NCBI RefSeq assembly: GCF_036346855.1 | Contig: NZ_CP107841.1 | Location: 10,544,001-10,608,000, forward strand | DNA: 64,000 bases | Direction of reading: 5' to 3' | DNA from: Streptomyces europaeiscabiei | GTDB lineage: Bacteria > Actinomycetota > Actinomycetes > Streptomycetales > Streptomycetaceae | Shown here: piece by piece, positions 26,570-35,680 of the stretch | How positions within the stretch are numbered: position 1 is the first letter of the stretch | Layout: each line of letters starts with the position of its first letter | Program-made: the position numbers and the translations under genes | Notes under the pieces: model-generated | Seen by the model: the letters and a program-made list of their open reading frames with translations, nothing else | Databases searched by the model: none | What the model was told of the DNA's origin: nothing

Positions 26570-28777
26570 GTGAACTCCGTCGGTCGGGAACACCTCAGGG
26601 TCGGCGAGCGGGCATCGGGCACGACGCGCCGGACGCAGCCGCCGACGACGACCATGAGCGGTGCGTGGGTACGCCATCTGCAGCGCGTGGCTGAGGGCGG
26701 GGCCACCTCGTCGTCCGCCGGAGCCGGTCGGGAGACCGAGGCCGCCGATCGGTCCCAGGTGCAGCGGACCGCGGTGGACGAAGGCCTTCGGTCGCCGACG
26801 CGGCCCCTCGATCCCGCGCTGCGCGGCGAGATGGAACAGCGGTTCGGCGGCGCCGACTTCAGCGGCGTACGGGTGCACGACGGGCCCGTGGCGCAACGTG
26901 CCGCCGCGGCGGTCGAGGCCAGGGCGTTCACCAGCGGCGCGCACATCGTCGACGGCGGTGAGATGTCCAGGAAGGACTGGGCGCACGAGCTGGCGCACAC
27001 CCTTGATCAGGCGGCGGGACCGGCACCGGGCACCGACAACGGCGCGGGCCTGCGTATCTCGGACCCGCGTGACGAGGGTGAACGCCGGGCTGTCGCCGCG
27101 GCCGACCAGGTCATGAGCGCTCGCGCACCCGTTCAGCGCCTGTCCGCGGAGCACGAGCACCCCAGTGGCCACGCGGAGCACGATCACGCGCACCCATACG
27201 CCGGTTCAACGTTCGTCCAGCGGGTCCAGCAGAGCGCCGTGACCGAGGAGCCCGTCGCCGAACAGGCTGAGGGGCCCGAGCAGTCCGGGCAGCAGGCCAA
27301 GGGGGCGGAGATCATCACCCGCCTGAGCCAGTCGATCGAACAGCACACGGTCCAGAGCAAGGTGAAGAAGAACGTCTTCGCGCCGGGAACCTGGTGGCCG
27401 GAGCAGTGGATGGTCGTCGGGCCGGCCCGGCTCAGGAAGACCCTCGACCGGCGCGTGATGCGCGGCGAGACGTTCAACGACCAGGACCTGGACGACATCA
27501 AGCACCTCTCCCAGGCGAATGCCCAGTGGCTCGAAGCGGTAGGCATCGGCACCTACGAGCAGGCCGAGAAGTACGCCCAGGGCCGGTTCGACACCTGGCT
27601 GACTCTTCCTGCGGGCAAGCGCGTGCTCACGGCCACCCTGGCCGTTCGCGCCAACCATCCGGACGTACGCGAGGCGGGCCGGCGCACGCCGATCTCGCCG
27701 GACTACACGCTCGGCCGGTTCATGCTCACCCAGGCCCCCGACACCTCGCCGGAGGAGAAGCAGAGCCTGGAACGAGAACGCGACCAGCAGATCCGCGAGA
27801 CGGCCGTCGACACCCTGCACCCGGCAGGGATCCCGTCCGAGCGCCTGCACCCGGCTGGCATCCCCGAAGCGAGCCCCACGACGGCCAAGGGCAAGGGCAG
27901 GAGTACGGCGTCGGACTTCGTGGCGAAAGATGCGCGGGCTCGCGAGATGCTCACCAAAGTGCTGCTCATACTGCAGAACGGGCTGAAGCTGTACGACCCG
28001 AAGGCCGGGGCACACGTGGCCGACTACGAGAAGGATGTCATCCGAGCCCTTGCCCACGGCGGGCGGGTCAACATCCGTATCCCCGCTCTGCGTTCCGCGG
28101 ACGAACCGGCCTACTCGCTGCCGGAGTTCCTGGGCGTGACCCAGGACGACCGTACGAACACCCGCGCGGGGGACGTCATCGACCGTGGCTTCGCCACGCA
28201 CCGCACCTCCATCGGGGCCAACAAGGAGGACAAGCCCGGCGCGTTCAAGGAGAAGGGCGGCCCCTTGGCGTCGGTCACCAACATGCTGTCCGTCGGGTCC
28301 GGCCGCCCGGACCTGTGGGGACAGAACATCTCCGGCGGTGGCCTCGGCTCCAAGGACTGGAACGGCGACGTGGTACTGCCGAACGGGTCGTACGGCCACA
28401 TGCTGCTGGTCCACCACCGGCCGACCATGAGGAAGGACGGTTCGCTGCAGATCGGCATCGAGACCCTCGCGCCGCATGCCACCAGCCCGGTGGGCTACGA
28501 GCACGACTTCCGCTCCACCGAGGCCACCGCCAACCCGGAGTCGGTCATGCACGGCCACAAGGGCGACAAGGTCGGCTCGGGCGGCCTGGGCAAGAACGAA
28601 CGTCTGGTCGAACTCGGGGAGATGGGCAAGGCCCATTCCAGCGGCAACTGGCGCACCTTCCTGGACGAGATCAAGAAGCAGTGGGACGCCGCGCTGGTGG
28701 AGACCGAAGACGGCTCCCAGGCACGGCGGGTCTTGTACGAAGGCTTGGTCGGCCCACGGACCCAGCCGAGATCCTGA
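26570..28777 (+). CDS. DUF4157 (eCIS-core) domain protein, candidate effector/toxin
   Basis: A 735-residue protein. I chose the GTG at 26570 because AAGGAGG lies at 26556-26562. Residues 80-147 are a DUF4157 domain: PLDPALRGEMEQRFGGADFS, GVRVHDGPVAQRAA and the zinc-protease-like HELAHTLDQ (HExxH at 139-143). In the family this domain marks proteins loaded into extracellular contractile injection systems or otherwise exported. An acidic His/Glu-rich linker follows. The remaining 500 residues match nothing I know; they include a direct duplication of LHPAGIP (near 420-430) and a Gly/His-rich end (NGSYGHMLLVHHRPTMRKDG and HATSPVGYEHDF). The C-terminal part is the likely active domain. No injection-system structural genes are in the window. 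Confidence 0.8.
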   Translation: MNSVGREHLRVGERASGTTRRTQPPTTTMSGAWVRHLQRVAEGGATSSSAGAGRETEAADRSQVQRTAVDEGLRSPTRPLDPALRGEMEQRFGGADFSGVRVHDGPVAQRAAAAVEARAFTSGAHIVDGGEMSRKDWAHELAHTLDQAAGPAPGTDNGAGLRISDPRDEGERRAVAAADQVMSARAPVQRLSAEHEHPSGHAEHDHAHPYAGSTFVQRVQQSAVTEEPVAEQAEGPEQSGQQAKGAEIITRLSQSIEQHTVQSKVKKNVFAPGTWWPEQWMVVGPARLRKTLDRRVMRGETFNDQDLDDIKHLSQANAQWLEAVGIGTYEQAEKYAQGRFDTWLTLPAGKRVLTATLAVRANHPDVREAGRRTPISPDYTLGRFMLTQAPDTSPEEKQSLERERDQQIRETAVDTLHPAGIPSERLHPAGIPEASPTTAKGKGRSTASDFVAKDARAREMLTKVLLILQNGLKLYDPKAGAHVADYEKDVIRALAHGGRVNIRIPALRSADEPAYSLPEFLGVTQDDRTNTRAGDVIDRGFATHRTSIGANKEDKPGAFKEKGGPLASVTNMLSVGSGRPDLWGQNISGGGLGSKDWNGDVVLPNGSYGHMLLVHHRPTMRKDGSLQIGIETLAPHATSPVGYEHDFRSTEATANPESVMHGHKGDKVGSGGLGKNERLVELGEMGKAHSSGNWRTFLDEIKKQWDAALVETEDGSQARRVLYEGLVGPRTQPRS

Positions 28778-28970
28778 CCACAACAGCCCGGCTGTCGAGA
28801 GAAGCCGACGGCGTTTGGGTGCGTCCGCAAGGGGAGTGGTAGTCCCGCCCCGTGGGTGTGTCGACGGGAGCGGCAGCACCGGGCGGGGTACGGCGACGGG
28901 CGGGTGTATCCCTCGCGCACTGCGGCCAGGACATGGGCCGGCGTGAAACGCGGCCGTCTTCCGGAGGTGA

Positions 28971-29192
28971 CCTACGGCTACCCTCCTCCATGTCGAGGAG
29001 GGGCAACGCGGCAAGGGGTATGGGCGGGCCGCGACGGCGGCCGGTGAGCAGTCCCTCCGCACCGCAGGTGACAACGCGCCGATGGTCACCGGAAGGGGCT
29101 GCGACCACGTCGCGATGAACCTCCGCACCGGCGTCGGCCACCACGTCGTCGAGGACAACCGCTTCCTCGACCTCGGTGACGACATGCCCTGA
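28971..29192 (+). pseudogene. GNAT acetyltransferase C-terminal fragment
   Basis: The frame reads TLLHVEEGQRGKGYGRAATA, which contains the acetyl-CoA pyrophosphate-binding motif R-G-x-G-Y-G-x-A, then MNLRTGVGHHVVEDNRFLDL up to the stop at 29190-29192. A TGA lies in frame at 28968, and the N-terminal half of a GNAT domain is absent, so it is a remnant. Confidence 0.55.
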
Positions 29193-29243
29193 GGCCGTCG
29201 GCCGCGCCTCGCCGCAGTAACCCGCCGGGCGCGGCCGGCAGCC

Positions 29244-31514
29244 TCAGTCCCCGTCCTTGCTGATCGCGTACACCTTGCCCTCGTCGTCGCCCACATAGAC
29301 CGTGCCGTCGGCCACTGCGGGCGCGGAGCCGGCCGAGGAGGTCGTGGTCGAGGTCCAGTTCGTGTCGCCCGTGGTCGCGTCGACCGCGTACACGTGGTCG
29401 CCACTGACCACGTACACGACGCCCTCGGACACGACCGGGGCGTAGGGGGTGCCGTAGCCGACGGAGGTGCTCTGCCATGTGCGGCGGCCGGTCGCCGCGT
29501 CCAGGGCCATCAGTTCGCCCTCCCCGGAGACGTAGACGGTGTCACCGACCACTGCGGGCGCGGAGCCCTGCCAGTCGCCGCTGGCCACGGACCACTTCTC
29601 CGTGCCGGTCGCTGCGTCCAAGGCGTAGAGCGTCTCGTCCCGGCTGCCGACGTAGAGCGTGTCACCCGACAGGACCGGTGCCGACTCGATCCAGTCACGG
29701 GTGGGATACGTCCACTTCTTGTCGCCGGTGGCCGCGTCCAGGGCGTACACCTTGCTGTCGCCACTGCCGACGTAGACGGTGCCGCGCGCCACCACGGGGC
29801 GTGTCTCGACGGATCCTTCGGTGCGGTGCGCCCATTTCCGGGCGCCGGTCCGTGCGTCGAGCGCGTACACTTGGGCGTCGCCGCTGCCGACGTACACCGT
29901 GCCGCCGACCTCGACCGGTGTGGACTCGACCCCGGCCCCGGTGGTGTAGGCCCACTTCTTGTCGCCGGTGGCCGCGTCCAGCGCGTACACCTTGCCGTCG
30001 CGGCTGCCGACGTAGACCGTGCCGCCCGACACGAACGGCGAGGCCTCGATCGCATCGCCGGTGCGGTAGGCCCACTTGCGGGTGCCGGTGGCCGCGTCCA
30101 GCGCGTACACCTTGCGGTCGTTGCTGGTCACGTAGACGGTGCCGCCCGACACCACGGGCGCCGACTTGACGGCTCCGGTGGTGGCGAAGGTCCATCGGTT
30201 GCTGCCTGCAGGCGAGTCCTCGGAATCGTCGCCGCCGTACACGCCGGAGAGGACCGACATGAGGGTCACCCCGCCGGCAACGAGGCCCGCGACCACGGCT
30301 GCGGCTGCCAGGCCACCCACCAGTACCGGGGCCCAGGGGCGGGTGCGCCGGGCTCCCGGCCCGACGGTGACCGACACGGACACCGGGTCCGCGAAGGGGT
30401 TGCCGCTGGGCGGCAGGGGTGAGGCCGGGGCGGTCTGCGTGGCCCATCCCGGGATTGCGAACGTCACGGAGTCCGCTGCGGAACGCCTCTGGGGCGGGGT
30501 GGCCCACGTCGGCGCGGTCGGTGTGAACGCGGCGACGGTGGGGACGGCCGTAGGGGCGTCATCGTCGACAGCCGGGCCGCGCCCGGCTGATCCATCCGGC
30601 GCCCCGGGCGGTCCCGGGCGGCGGGGTCGCGCGGGAGTGGCCGGCTGTGTCGCCGCGGCCGGACCGGCGGGCATCGTCGCGGCGGCCGACCCGGACTGCG
30701 GGGAGGCCGGCAGGGCGGCACGCAGTCGGTCACGGACCTCACCCGCCGTAGCGGGACGTTCGTCGGGATCCTTCGCCAGCATCTCCAGCACCAGCGAGTC
30801 CACCGCCGGTCCGAGGCCCGGACGCACCTGGCTGGGAGCCGGCGGAACCTGCTGCAGGTGGGCCACCAGCAGTGCGGCGGTGTCCAGATTCCCGAACAGG
30901 CGCTCACCGGTGAGGAGTTCGTACATCACGCAGCCCAGCGAGTAAAGGTCCGCCCGGTGGTCGCCCGCCCGGCCGGCCAGCCGCTCCGGCGGCAGGTAGG
31001 CCACGGTTCCCACCACCGCGCTGCTAGCCGTGGTCGTGGCCGCGTAGCGCGCGATGCCGAAGTCGAGAATCTTGAGCATGCCGGCGTCGGTGAGCATCAG
31101 GTTCGCGGGCTTGAGGTCGCGGTGCACGATCCCCGCGGCATGGGCGGCAGCCAGGGCGTCCGCCGCCTGGGCGATCCAGCCGAGCGCGTCCGCCACCGGC
31201 GGCGGACCGTCCTTGCGGAGCACGGTCGACAGATCCCGCCCCGAAAGCATCTCCATGACCAAGAAGAGCGTGCCGTCCGCGTCCTCGCCCAGATCGTGGA
31301 CGGTGACGATGCCAGGGTGGTTGAGGCCACCGGCTGTCCGCGCCTCGCGGAAGAACAGCCGGGTTCCTTCACCGCCCTCCAGGTGAGACTGGAGGAGCTT
31401 GACTGCCACCCGCCGCCGTATACGGGTGTCATGCGCGACCCAGACCTCGCCCATTCCCCCGCGCCCCAGCAACACCTCCAACTCGTAGCGACCCGCCAGC
31501 ATTCGCCCCGTCAT
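29244..31514 (-). CDS. Ser/Thr protein kinase with PQQ-like beta-propeller sensor
   Basis: A 756-residue Hanks-type kinase. The kinase domain is residues 9-275: glycine loop LGRGGMGEVW, ATP lysine K39 in VAVKLL, catalytic loop HRDLKPAN (131-138), DFG at 151-153, and VGTVAYLPPERLAGRAGDHR in the activation segment. A Pro/Ala-rich juxtamembrane stretch precedes one transmembrane segment (VLVGGLAAAAVVAGLVAGGV, about 400-425). The outside part has about eight PQQ/WD-like blades with the repeated text GGTVYVGSRDGKVYALDAAT. The propeller is the probable ligand or wall sensor. Single gene, transcribed leftwards. Confidence 0.95.
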   Translation of the reverse strand: MTGRMLAGRYELEVLLGRGGMGEVWVAHDTRIRRRVAVKLLQSHLEGGEGTRLFFREARTAGGLNHPGIVTVHDLGEDADGTLFLVMEMLSGRDLSTVLRKDGPPPVADALGWIAQAADALAAAHAAGIVHRDLKPANLMLTDAGMLKILDFGIARYAATTTASSAVVGTVAYLPPERLAGRAGDHRADLYSLGCVMYELLTGERLFGNLDTAALLVAHLQQVPPAPSQVRPGLGPAVDSLVLEMLAKDPDERPATAGEVRDRLRAALPASPQSGSAAATMPAGPAAATQPATPARPRRPGPPGAPDGSAGRGPAVDDDAPTAVPTVAAFTPTAPTWATPPQRRSAADSVTFAIPGWATQTAPASPLPPSGNPFADPVSVSVTVGPGARRTRPWAPVLVGGLAAAAVVAGLVAGGVTLMSVLSGVYGGDDSEDSPAGSNRWTFATTGAVKSAPVVSGGTVYVTSNDRKVYALDAATGTRKWAYRTGDAIEASPFVSGGTVYVGSRDGKVYALDAATGDKKWAYTTGAGVESTPVEVGGTVYVGSGDAQVYALDARTGARKWAHRTEGSVETRPVVARGTVYVGSGDSKVYALDAATGDKKWTYPTRDWIESAPVLSGDTLYVGSRDETLYALDAATGTEKWSVASGDWQGSAPAVVGDTVYVSGEGELMALDAATGRRTWQSTSVGYGTPYAPVVSEGVVYVVSGDHVYAVDATTGDTNWTSTTTSSAGSAPAVADGTVYVGDDEGKVYAISKDGD

Positions 31515-32100
31515 GACGCTCCCTCAACCACACGACCCCGGAAGACCCCCCATGCGGCACCCGGGCCACGCAGGACACGCGGGCGATCGTAGTGCCCCGC
31601 CCGCTCGCTCACGGCCCGTAAATAGGCACCCGCGGAAACCGCGCGCCACAAAACCGGACGCATACGCGCGCACCGGTGCGAGTACAGGGGCGATGGAGGC
31701 CCTCTGGCCGACTCCGGTGCGCCACCCTGGACTGGCTGCCGATGCCGTCGCTCACCCCTCCCTGGCCGCCGCCAGGTTGCGGGAGACCACTGGTGTACTC
31801 GCCTCCCCCCGACCTGGACTCCGAACAGCGCATGCACACCCACTACGCCCGCGCCGCGAAGGCCCTGCACGTCCAGACCGAGTCGGGCGGGGAGTTCTGG
31901 GGGTGGTGGTCCGGACGCACCCTGGGCGCCCCGGACCGCACGGCCGCCGGCGCCCCGGTGCCGCTGCGACTGGTGTCCGCCCCGGAGGCCAACGCTTCGG
32001 GCTGCCGATGTCCCGCCCCGCAGGGCCGGTGAGGAAGGGGAGGGGCCGGTCCTGCTGTCTGAACGGAGCGGTGCCGGATTCCTCGGATGTACGGCTCGCA
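31515..32100. other. Region with eroded coding text, no intact gene
   Basis: The plus strand near 31820-32030 reads DLDSEQRMHTHYARAAKALH and VPLRLVSAPEAN, which looks like a real but shortened protein, possibly frameshifted (ALWPTPVRHPGLAADAVAHP lies in another frame near 31700). I do not recognise the family. The left end is the promoter region of the kinase gene. Confidence 0.35.
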
Positions 32101-32134
32101 GCGTGGGGTTCCTACCGCGGTAGGAACCCCACGC
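32101..32134. repeat. Perfect 34-bp palindrome
   Basis: A 34-base sequence identical to its reverse complement, centred on the CCG/CGG at 32116-32119; the left arm starts GCGTGGGGTTCCTACCG. The 17-bp stem has no loop. It follows the eroded coding text and could be a terminator, a recombination site or the end of a mobile element. No gene partner is evident. Confidence 0.85.
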
Positions 32135-32509
32135 TCGCAGTGACTGGCGCTGGATCTCAGCTCTTGTTCCGGCAGGGCATGCTGTGGTGCGCCCGTTCTC
32201 ACGGCTGCGTCGGTGGCCGAAGCTCAGGAGTCGGCACCGGCGAAGCCGGATGAACCGGCGGACAGGACCGAGCCAGGCAGCCTGATTCTCACCAGTGAGG
32301 CAGTCGACTTGGTACCAGTGGACGACCACCACTGCCACCACGCCCTCAAGCCGATGCCACGCTCACGCCGAGCACATCGCCGGAGCCATCGTGAAACTCC
32401 CCCACTCGATGACTCGATGGGGGACTGCACGAGGGCCGATATGACCGCGAGGACGGCTCCTGCGACCGTGCCCAGCTCCCGTTACCCACTACGGATACGG
32501 GAAAGCCCC
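32135..32509. other. Intergenic, no gene seen
   Basis: Downstream side of the toxin gene. Open frames overlap on both strands without motif or start support. Reads as noncoding or eroded sequence. Confidence 0.35.
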
Positions 32510-32893
32510 TCAGATCCGCCAGGAGCGGAGCGCGTCCGCGACGTCGTAGATGCTCAGCCGGGTCTCGCGGACCTTTCTGATCAGGTCGGACAGGGCGCCA
32601 TAGGGAGCGTCGATGCCTTCTCCGGACTGGTCCATGTACTGGCTGGTGACGAAGCCGGCGAAGAGGCTGTTGCGGTGGGGGAGCGGTTCGAGACGCACGA
32701 TGGTGTGCAGGAGCGCGGCCGCGCGCCATGCGGCGTCGGGGTTGGACGTGGCGAGGGTCGGCATGCGTGTCTTGTGGCGGGCGACAGCCGCTACAAGAGC
32801 CGAGTAATCGGTGACCGACACGTCGTCGTGGCCAAGAGCGACGTCCTGGACGTCCAGGAGCCAGGAGACGTCGATGTGCAGGATCTCGCTCAT
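32510..32893 (-). CDS. Fic/Doc-like toxin component
   Basis: A 127-residue protein starting MSEILHIDVSWLLDVQDVAL. The core text (NPDAAWRAAALLHTIVRLEP, then LPHRNSLFAGFVTSQYMDQS) matches proteins from Streptomyces annotated as toxin components of Fic-family toxin-antitoxin systems. The canonical HPFxxGNGR Fic motif is not present; LEPLPHRNSLFA sits at the equivalent place. True Fic/Doc enzymes AMPylate or phosphorylate targets such as EF-Tu; whether this one is active is open. Its ATG overlaps the antitoxin stop (ATGA), so the pair is translationally coupled. Confidence 0.7.
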   Translation of the reverse strand: MSEILHIDVSWLLDVQDVALGHDDVSVTDYSALVAAVARHKTRMPTLATSNPDAAWRAAALLHTIVRLEPLPHRNSLFAGFVTSQYMDQSGEGIDAPYGALSDLIRKVRETRLSIYDVADALRSWRI

Positions 32894-33132
32894 CAGGCGG
32901 CGGTGGCCCCTTGGCCGCGCCCGGACGCGGGAATCTCATCCGGGAACGCCTCGTCGAACTCGGAACGCAGCCTGTCCGCCCACGAGGCGGCGCCGGCCAC
33001 GAACCGTTTGCGATGCATCTCGCGGACACCGAGGTCGTGCAGGTACTGCTTCAGGCTCTTGCCCTCAGCCGCAGCAGCCGCGCGCACGCCTTCCATTTCT
33101 TCCTCAGTGAAGGGCACATTCAGTGATGGCAT
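32893..33132 (-). CDS. Antitoxin of the Fic-like pair
   Basis: A 79-residue protein beginning MPSLNVPFTEEEMEGVRAAA with a ribbon-helix-helix-like front (EEEMEGVRAAAAAEGKSLKQYLHD) followed by a helical, acidic tail (WADRLRSEFDEAFPDEIP). RHH antitoxins bind their own promoter through the front part and cover the toxin with the tail. First gene of the two-gene unit; its stop overlaps the toxin start. Confidence 0.7.
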   Translation of the reverse strand: MPSLNVPFTEEEMEGVRAAAAAEGKSLKQYLHDLGVREMHRKRFVAGAASWADRLRSEFDEAFPDEIPASGRGQGATAA

Positions 33133-33192
33133 ACCGGCATGGTACCTACTTGGTACCTGCTGGGGCGACCCCCAGGCTGATCGCCGAAGGCG

Positions 33193-33400
33193 CGAGGGCT
33201 GTTGGAACGAGTCGGCCAAGGACGTCGCAGCGATGGCCAACACCCGCGGCGGCCTGATCATCTACGGCGTTCAGGACGAGACGTGCGAGCTGGTCGGCAT
33301 CAACCCAGGTGGACGTGTACACCGAGCAGTACGCCCAGCGGGTTCGCAAACGTCGCCGAGCGCGGCGACGTCCCGCCCTTGTCCGCGGTGAAGCGGACCG
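33193..33400 (+). pseudogene. AlbA_2/Schlafen-type ATP-binding protein remnant
   Basis: KDVAAMANTRGGLIIYGVQD followed by ETCELVGI is the typical core of AlbA_2 (divergent AAA_4) proteins; a frame change leads to VDVYTEQYAQRVR. The start and most of the C-terminal part are missing. It begins directly beside the antitoxin promoter. Confidence 0.55.
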
Positions 33401-33599
33401 TCTGCACCGCCAGCCGGCACAGCTGCTGCGCCAGGCACCTGACGGCCGCTCGAGACCGGCGCCGGCGGCTCCTCCGGCCCGCAGGGCCCCGTCGGCCGCG
33501 CTGTGAACCTTCCGCGCGCGGGACGCGAACGGGCTCAGGGCTCTCACTCGGTCGCAGGCAGCCGAGGGTTCACGTCCACGAGGCGCTGCACAGGGCGTA

Positions 33600-33760
33600 T
33601 TCGTACTGGAATCCACCCCGGGCCCAGACACGCACTGGTCGCGGGCCTCCATGGCCGCCCGAACCGGGCTGTCGAAGTCCACCATCAGGCGGATCTGGGG
33701 GAAGTTCGACCCGCTGCAGCCAGAGCCGAAGCAGAGAGCTGCGTTTCAAGCCGTCTGCGC
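33600..33760 (+). pseudogene. IS630-family transposase fragment
   Basis: HWSRASMAARTGLSKSTIRR followed by IWGKFDPLQPEPKQ corresponds to the linker/helix-turn-helix region of IS630 transposases (ATHWSxRxMA...TGLSxxTIxRIW). The DDE domain that should follow is absent. Only about 50 codons survive. Confidence 0.6.
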
Positions 33761-33822
33761 CTGCCCGGCTCCCAGGGCACCCGCACGCCGCGCGGCCTCA
33801 AGAGTGTTGAGCGACCGTGCGA

Positions 33823-34944
33823 TCAGGTGCTGCTGTCCGTCTCAAGGGGGCGGGACTTCGGGTTTCGTACGGAGAGGGCCGCGATGTCGTCGTCCAGCCT
33901 TCCGCCGCTGAAGCGGAGCAAGTCCTGGTGAAGCCGGTCGAGCAGTCCGTGGGACGACACCGGGTTCTGCTGTCGCATCCAGTCCTGCAGCGGGAAGAAC
34001 TCGCCGGCGGAGTCCCGGGTCTCCGTCACGCCGTCGGTGTAGAGCAGGAGCTGGTCGCCCGGGGCGAAGGGCGCGGTGTCGGTGCGGTAGTTGTCTTTGA
34101 CGAGTGCCGCGAGGTTGAGAGGCGGCGAGGGTTCGCTGGGCTCCAGGACGTGCATCTCGCCCTGGTGCACGAGAAGCGGTGGGGGGTGCCCGCAGTTGAG
34201 GAGCCTGACGTGGCCGCCGCCGGGCGGGATCTCGGCGAGCAGAGCGGTGGCGAATCGTTCTGGGAGATCCTGGGAGGGGTAGGCGGCACTGTGACGGCCG
34301 ATGCTGATCTCCAGGCGCTGGATGACGCCCGTCAGGTCGGGTTCGTCGTGCGCGGCCTCTCGGAAGCAGCTGATCAGCGCAGAGGCCGCCCCCACTGCGG
34401 CGAGGCCCTTGCCTCGTACGTCTCCCAGGAGCAGCCGGACGCCGTGAGGTGTCTCGGCCGCCTCGTAGAAGTCGCCGCCGATCCGCGCCTGGGCCTGCGC
34501 CGCGACGTACAGCGAGTCGATCTCGATGCCCCCGAGGCGGCTCGGCAACGGTCGCAACAGGACTTGCTGGGCGGCGTCGGCCACGAGCCGGATCTGGAGG
34601 AGGGCCTCCTCCCGCCGGAGCCGGACGTGGCTCGCGTAGGCGGCCGCCAGGGTGACGGCGGCGATTGCAGCCGCCGTGTAGGGAGTCCCCAGGTCGGTGT
34701 AGACGAGGCTCAGACCGAACATGATCAGCGCACAGAACGCGCCCAGGAGGATCGTGGGGAGCACGGGCCACATCGAGGCGGCCAGAGCGGGCGCGGCAGG
34801 CAGGAGGCGGCTGATGGCGATGTCCCTTGGTGTCGCGAACGCCAGCGCGCCGATGAGGATGGTGAGGATCACCGGTGACAGCCGGACAGCGTCCCATCGG
34901 TCACCGTGTGGCCGACGGCGTCGCTGTCGCCTCAAAGTAGGCAC
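33823..34944 (-). CDS. Membrane PP2C-type (SpoIIE) protein phosphatase
   Basis: A 373-residue protein. Four hydrophobic segments in residues 20-110 (for example PVILTILIGALAFATP and AAAIAAVTLAAAYA) anchor it in the membrane. A SpoIIE/RsbU-type phosphatase domain follows from about 135: ARIGGDFYEAAETPHGVRLL with LGDVRGKGLAA, LNCGHPPPLLV, and FAPGDQLLLYTDGVTETRD near the end, holding the metal-binding aspartates (GDF, GDVRGKG, TDGVTE). Such proteins dephosphorylate anti-sigma-factor antagonists in stress or development control in Streptomyces. No partner gene is beside it. Confidence 0.92.
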   Translation of the reverse strand: MPTLRRQRRRRPHGDRWDAVRLSPVILTILIGALAFATPRDIAISRLLPAAPALAASMWPVLPTILLGAFCALIMFGLSLVYTDLGTPYTAAAIAAVTLAAAYASHVRLRREEALLQIRLVADAAQQVLLRPLPSRLGGIEIDSLYVAAQAQARIGGDFYEAAETPHGVRLLLGDVRGKGLAAVGAASALISCFREAAHDEPDLTGVIQRLEISIGRHSAAYPSQDLPERFATALLAEIPPGGGHVRLLNCGHPPPLLVHQGEMHVLEPSEPSPPLNLAALVKDNYRTDTAPFAPGDQLLLYTDGVTETRDSAGEFFPLQDWMRQQNPVSSHGLLDRLHQDLLRFSGGRLDDDIAALSVRNPKSRPLETDSST

Positions 34945-35156
34945 GAATGAATCGTAACTACAATAAAGCGGTCATCGAGTCAGGCGGGAACGCATGTTCA
35001 CGCCCGGCTTATTGCCATGATCGCCGGACTTCGCCTCACCCAGGCGGCGCTCGCCGACGAGCAGCCTCACAGGCCTGGCAGGGGAGCTGGCGGGACCGCG
35101 CAGCAGCGCCACGCCCTTGGCCTGGGCTGCCTCGACCGTCAGGTTCTCCATCCCGA
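34945..35156. other. Promoter side of the phosphatase gene; no gene
   Basis: An AT-richer segment around 34945-35020 (AATCGTAACTACAATAAAGC) probably holds the phosphatase promoter. No gene is seen. Confidence 0.35.
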
Positions 35157-35366
35157 TCATGGCGCGGAACTGCGAGCAGCCCTCGGGCGCACGAGATCGG
35201 CCAGCGCACCACGACTGCCGCGTACGTCGAAGCCGCGCAGGAGGGGTGTGCGCTCCTGCGCGGCCCCGCAAAGCGTGCACAACCGCGTTGCTGAGTTCTC
35301 CGCGACGTTCAGGACGTGTTCCAGATCGAGCAGTGGCGCGCCCTGCGGGGCTCCCTCAGCACTCAT
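35157..35366 (-). CDS. Small CxxC protein, possibly DUF6233-like remnant
   Basis: A 69-residue frame from ATG 35366. It has LLDLEHVLNVAENSATRLCT followed by LCGAAQERTPLLRGFD, with one CTLC pair that could bind zinc. The tail after RGFD is Arg/Ala-rich and may be out of frame. The text recalls small DUF6233-type Streptomyces proteins but I am not sure. Confidence 0.35.
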   Translation of the reverse strand: MSAEGAPQGAPLLDLEHVLNVAENSATRLCTLCGAAQERTPLLRGFDVRGSRGALADLVRPRAARSSAP

Positions 35367-35680
35367 CCCGAAGGCCGAGGAAGTCGCGGACCATCGACTG
35401 CGGCGGCGGATGAAGGAGCCCGGTTGCGACCTGGTTGTAGTCGATGCCGTCGACCGGCCGCACATGACTCGGGAGCGCGCACCCATACCCGGTACTCCGC
35501 CGCCTCCACATTCCCTTCCTCACAATCTCGGAACGATGGAATCCCCACGAAATAGGCCCAGCCCACTTCCGACCTGTTCCTGGAGCCGCTGCCTGCACCG
35601 CCGGGAAGATGGCCGTGCTGCTGCACACTGGAGCGGGTCTCGCTGCGGCGGGACACCAGCCACCAGGGGAGGGAGCGCAG

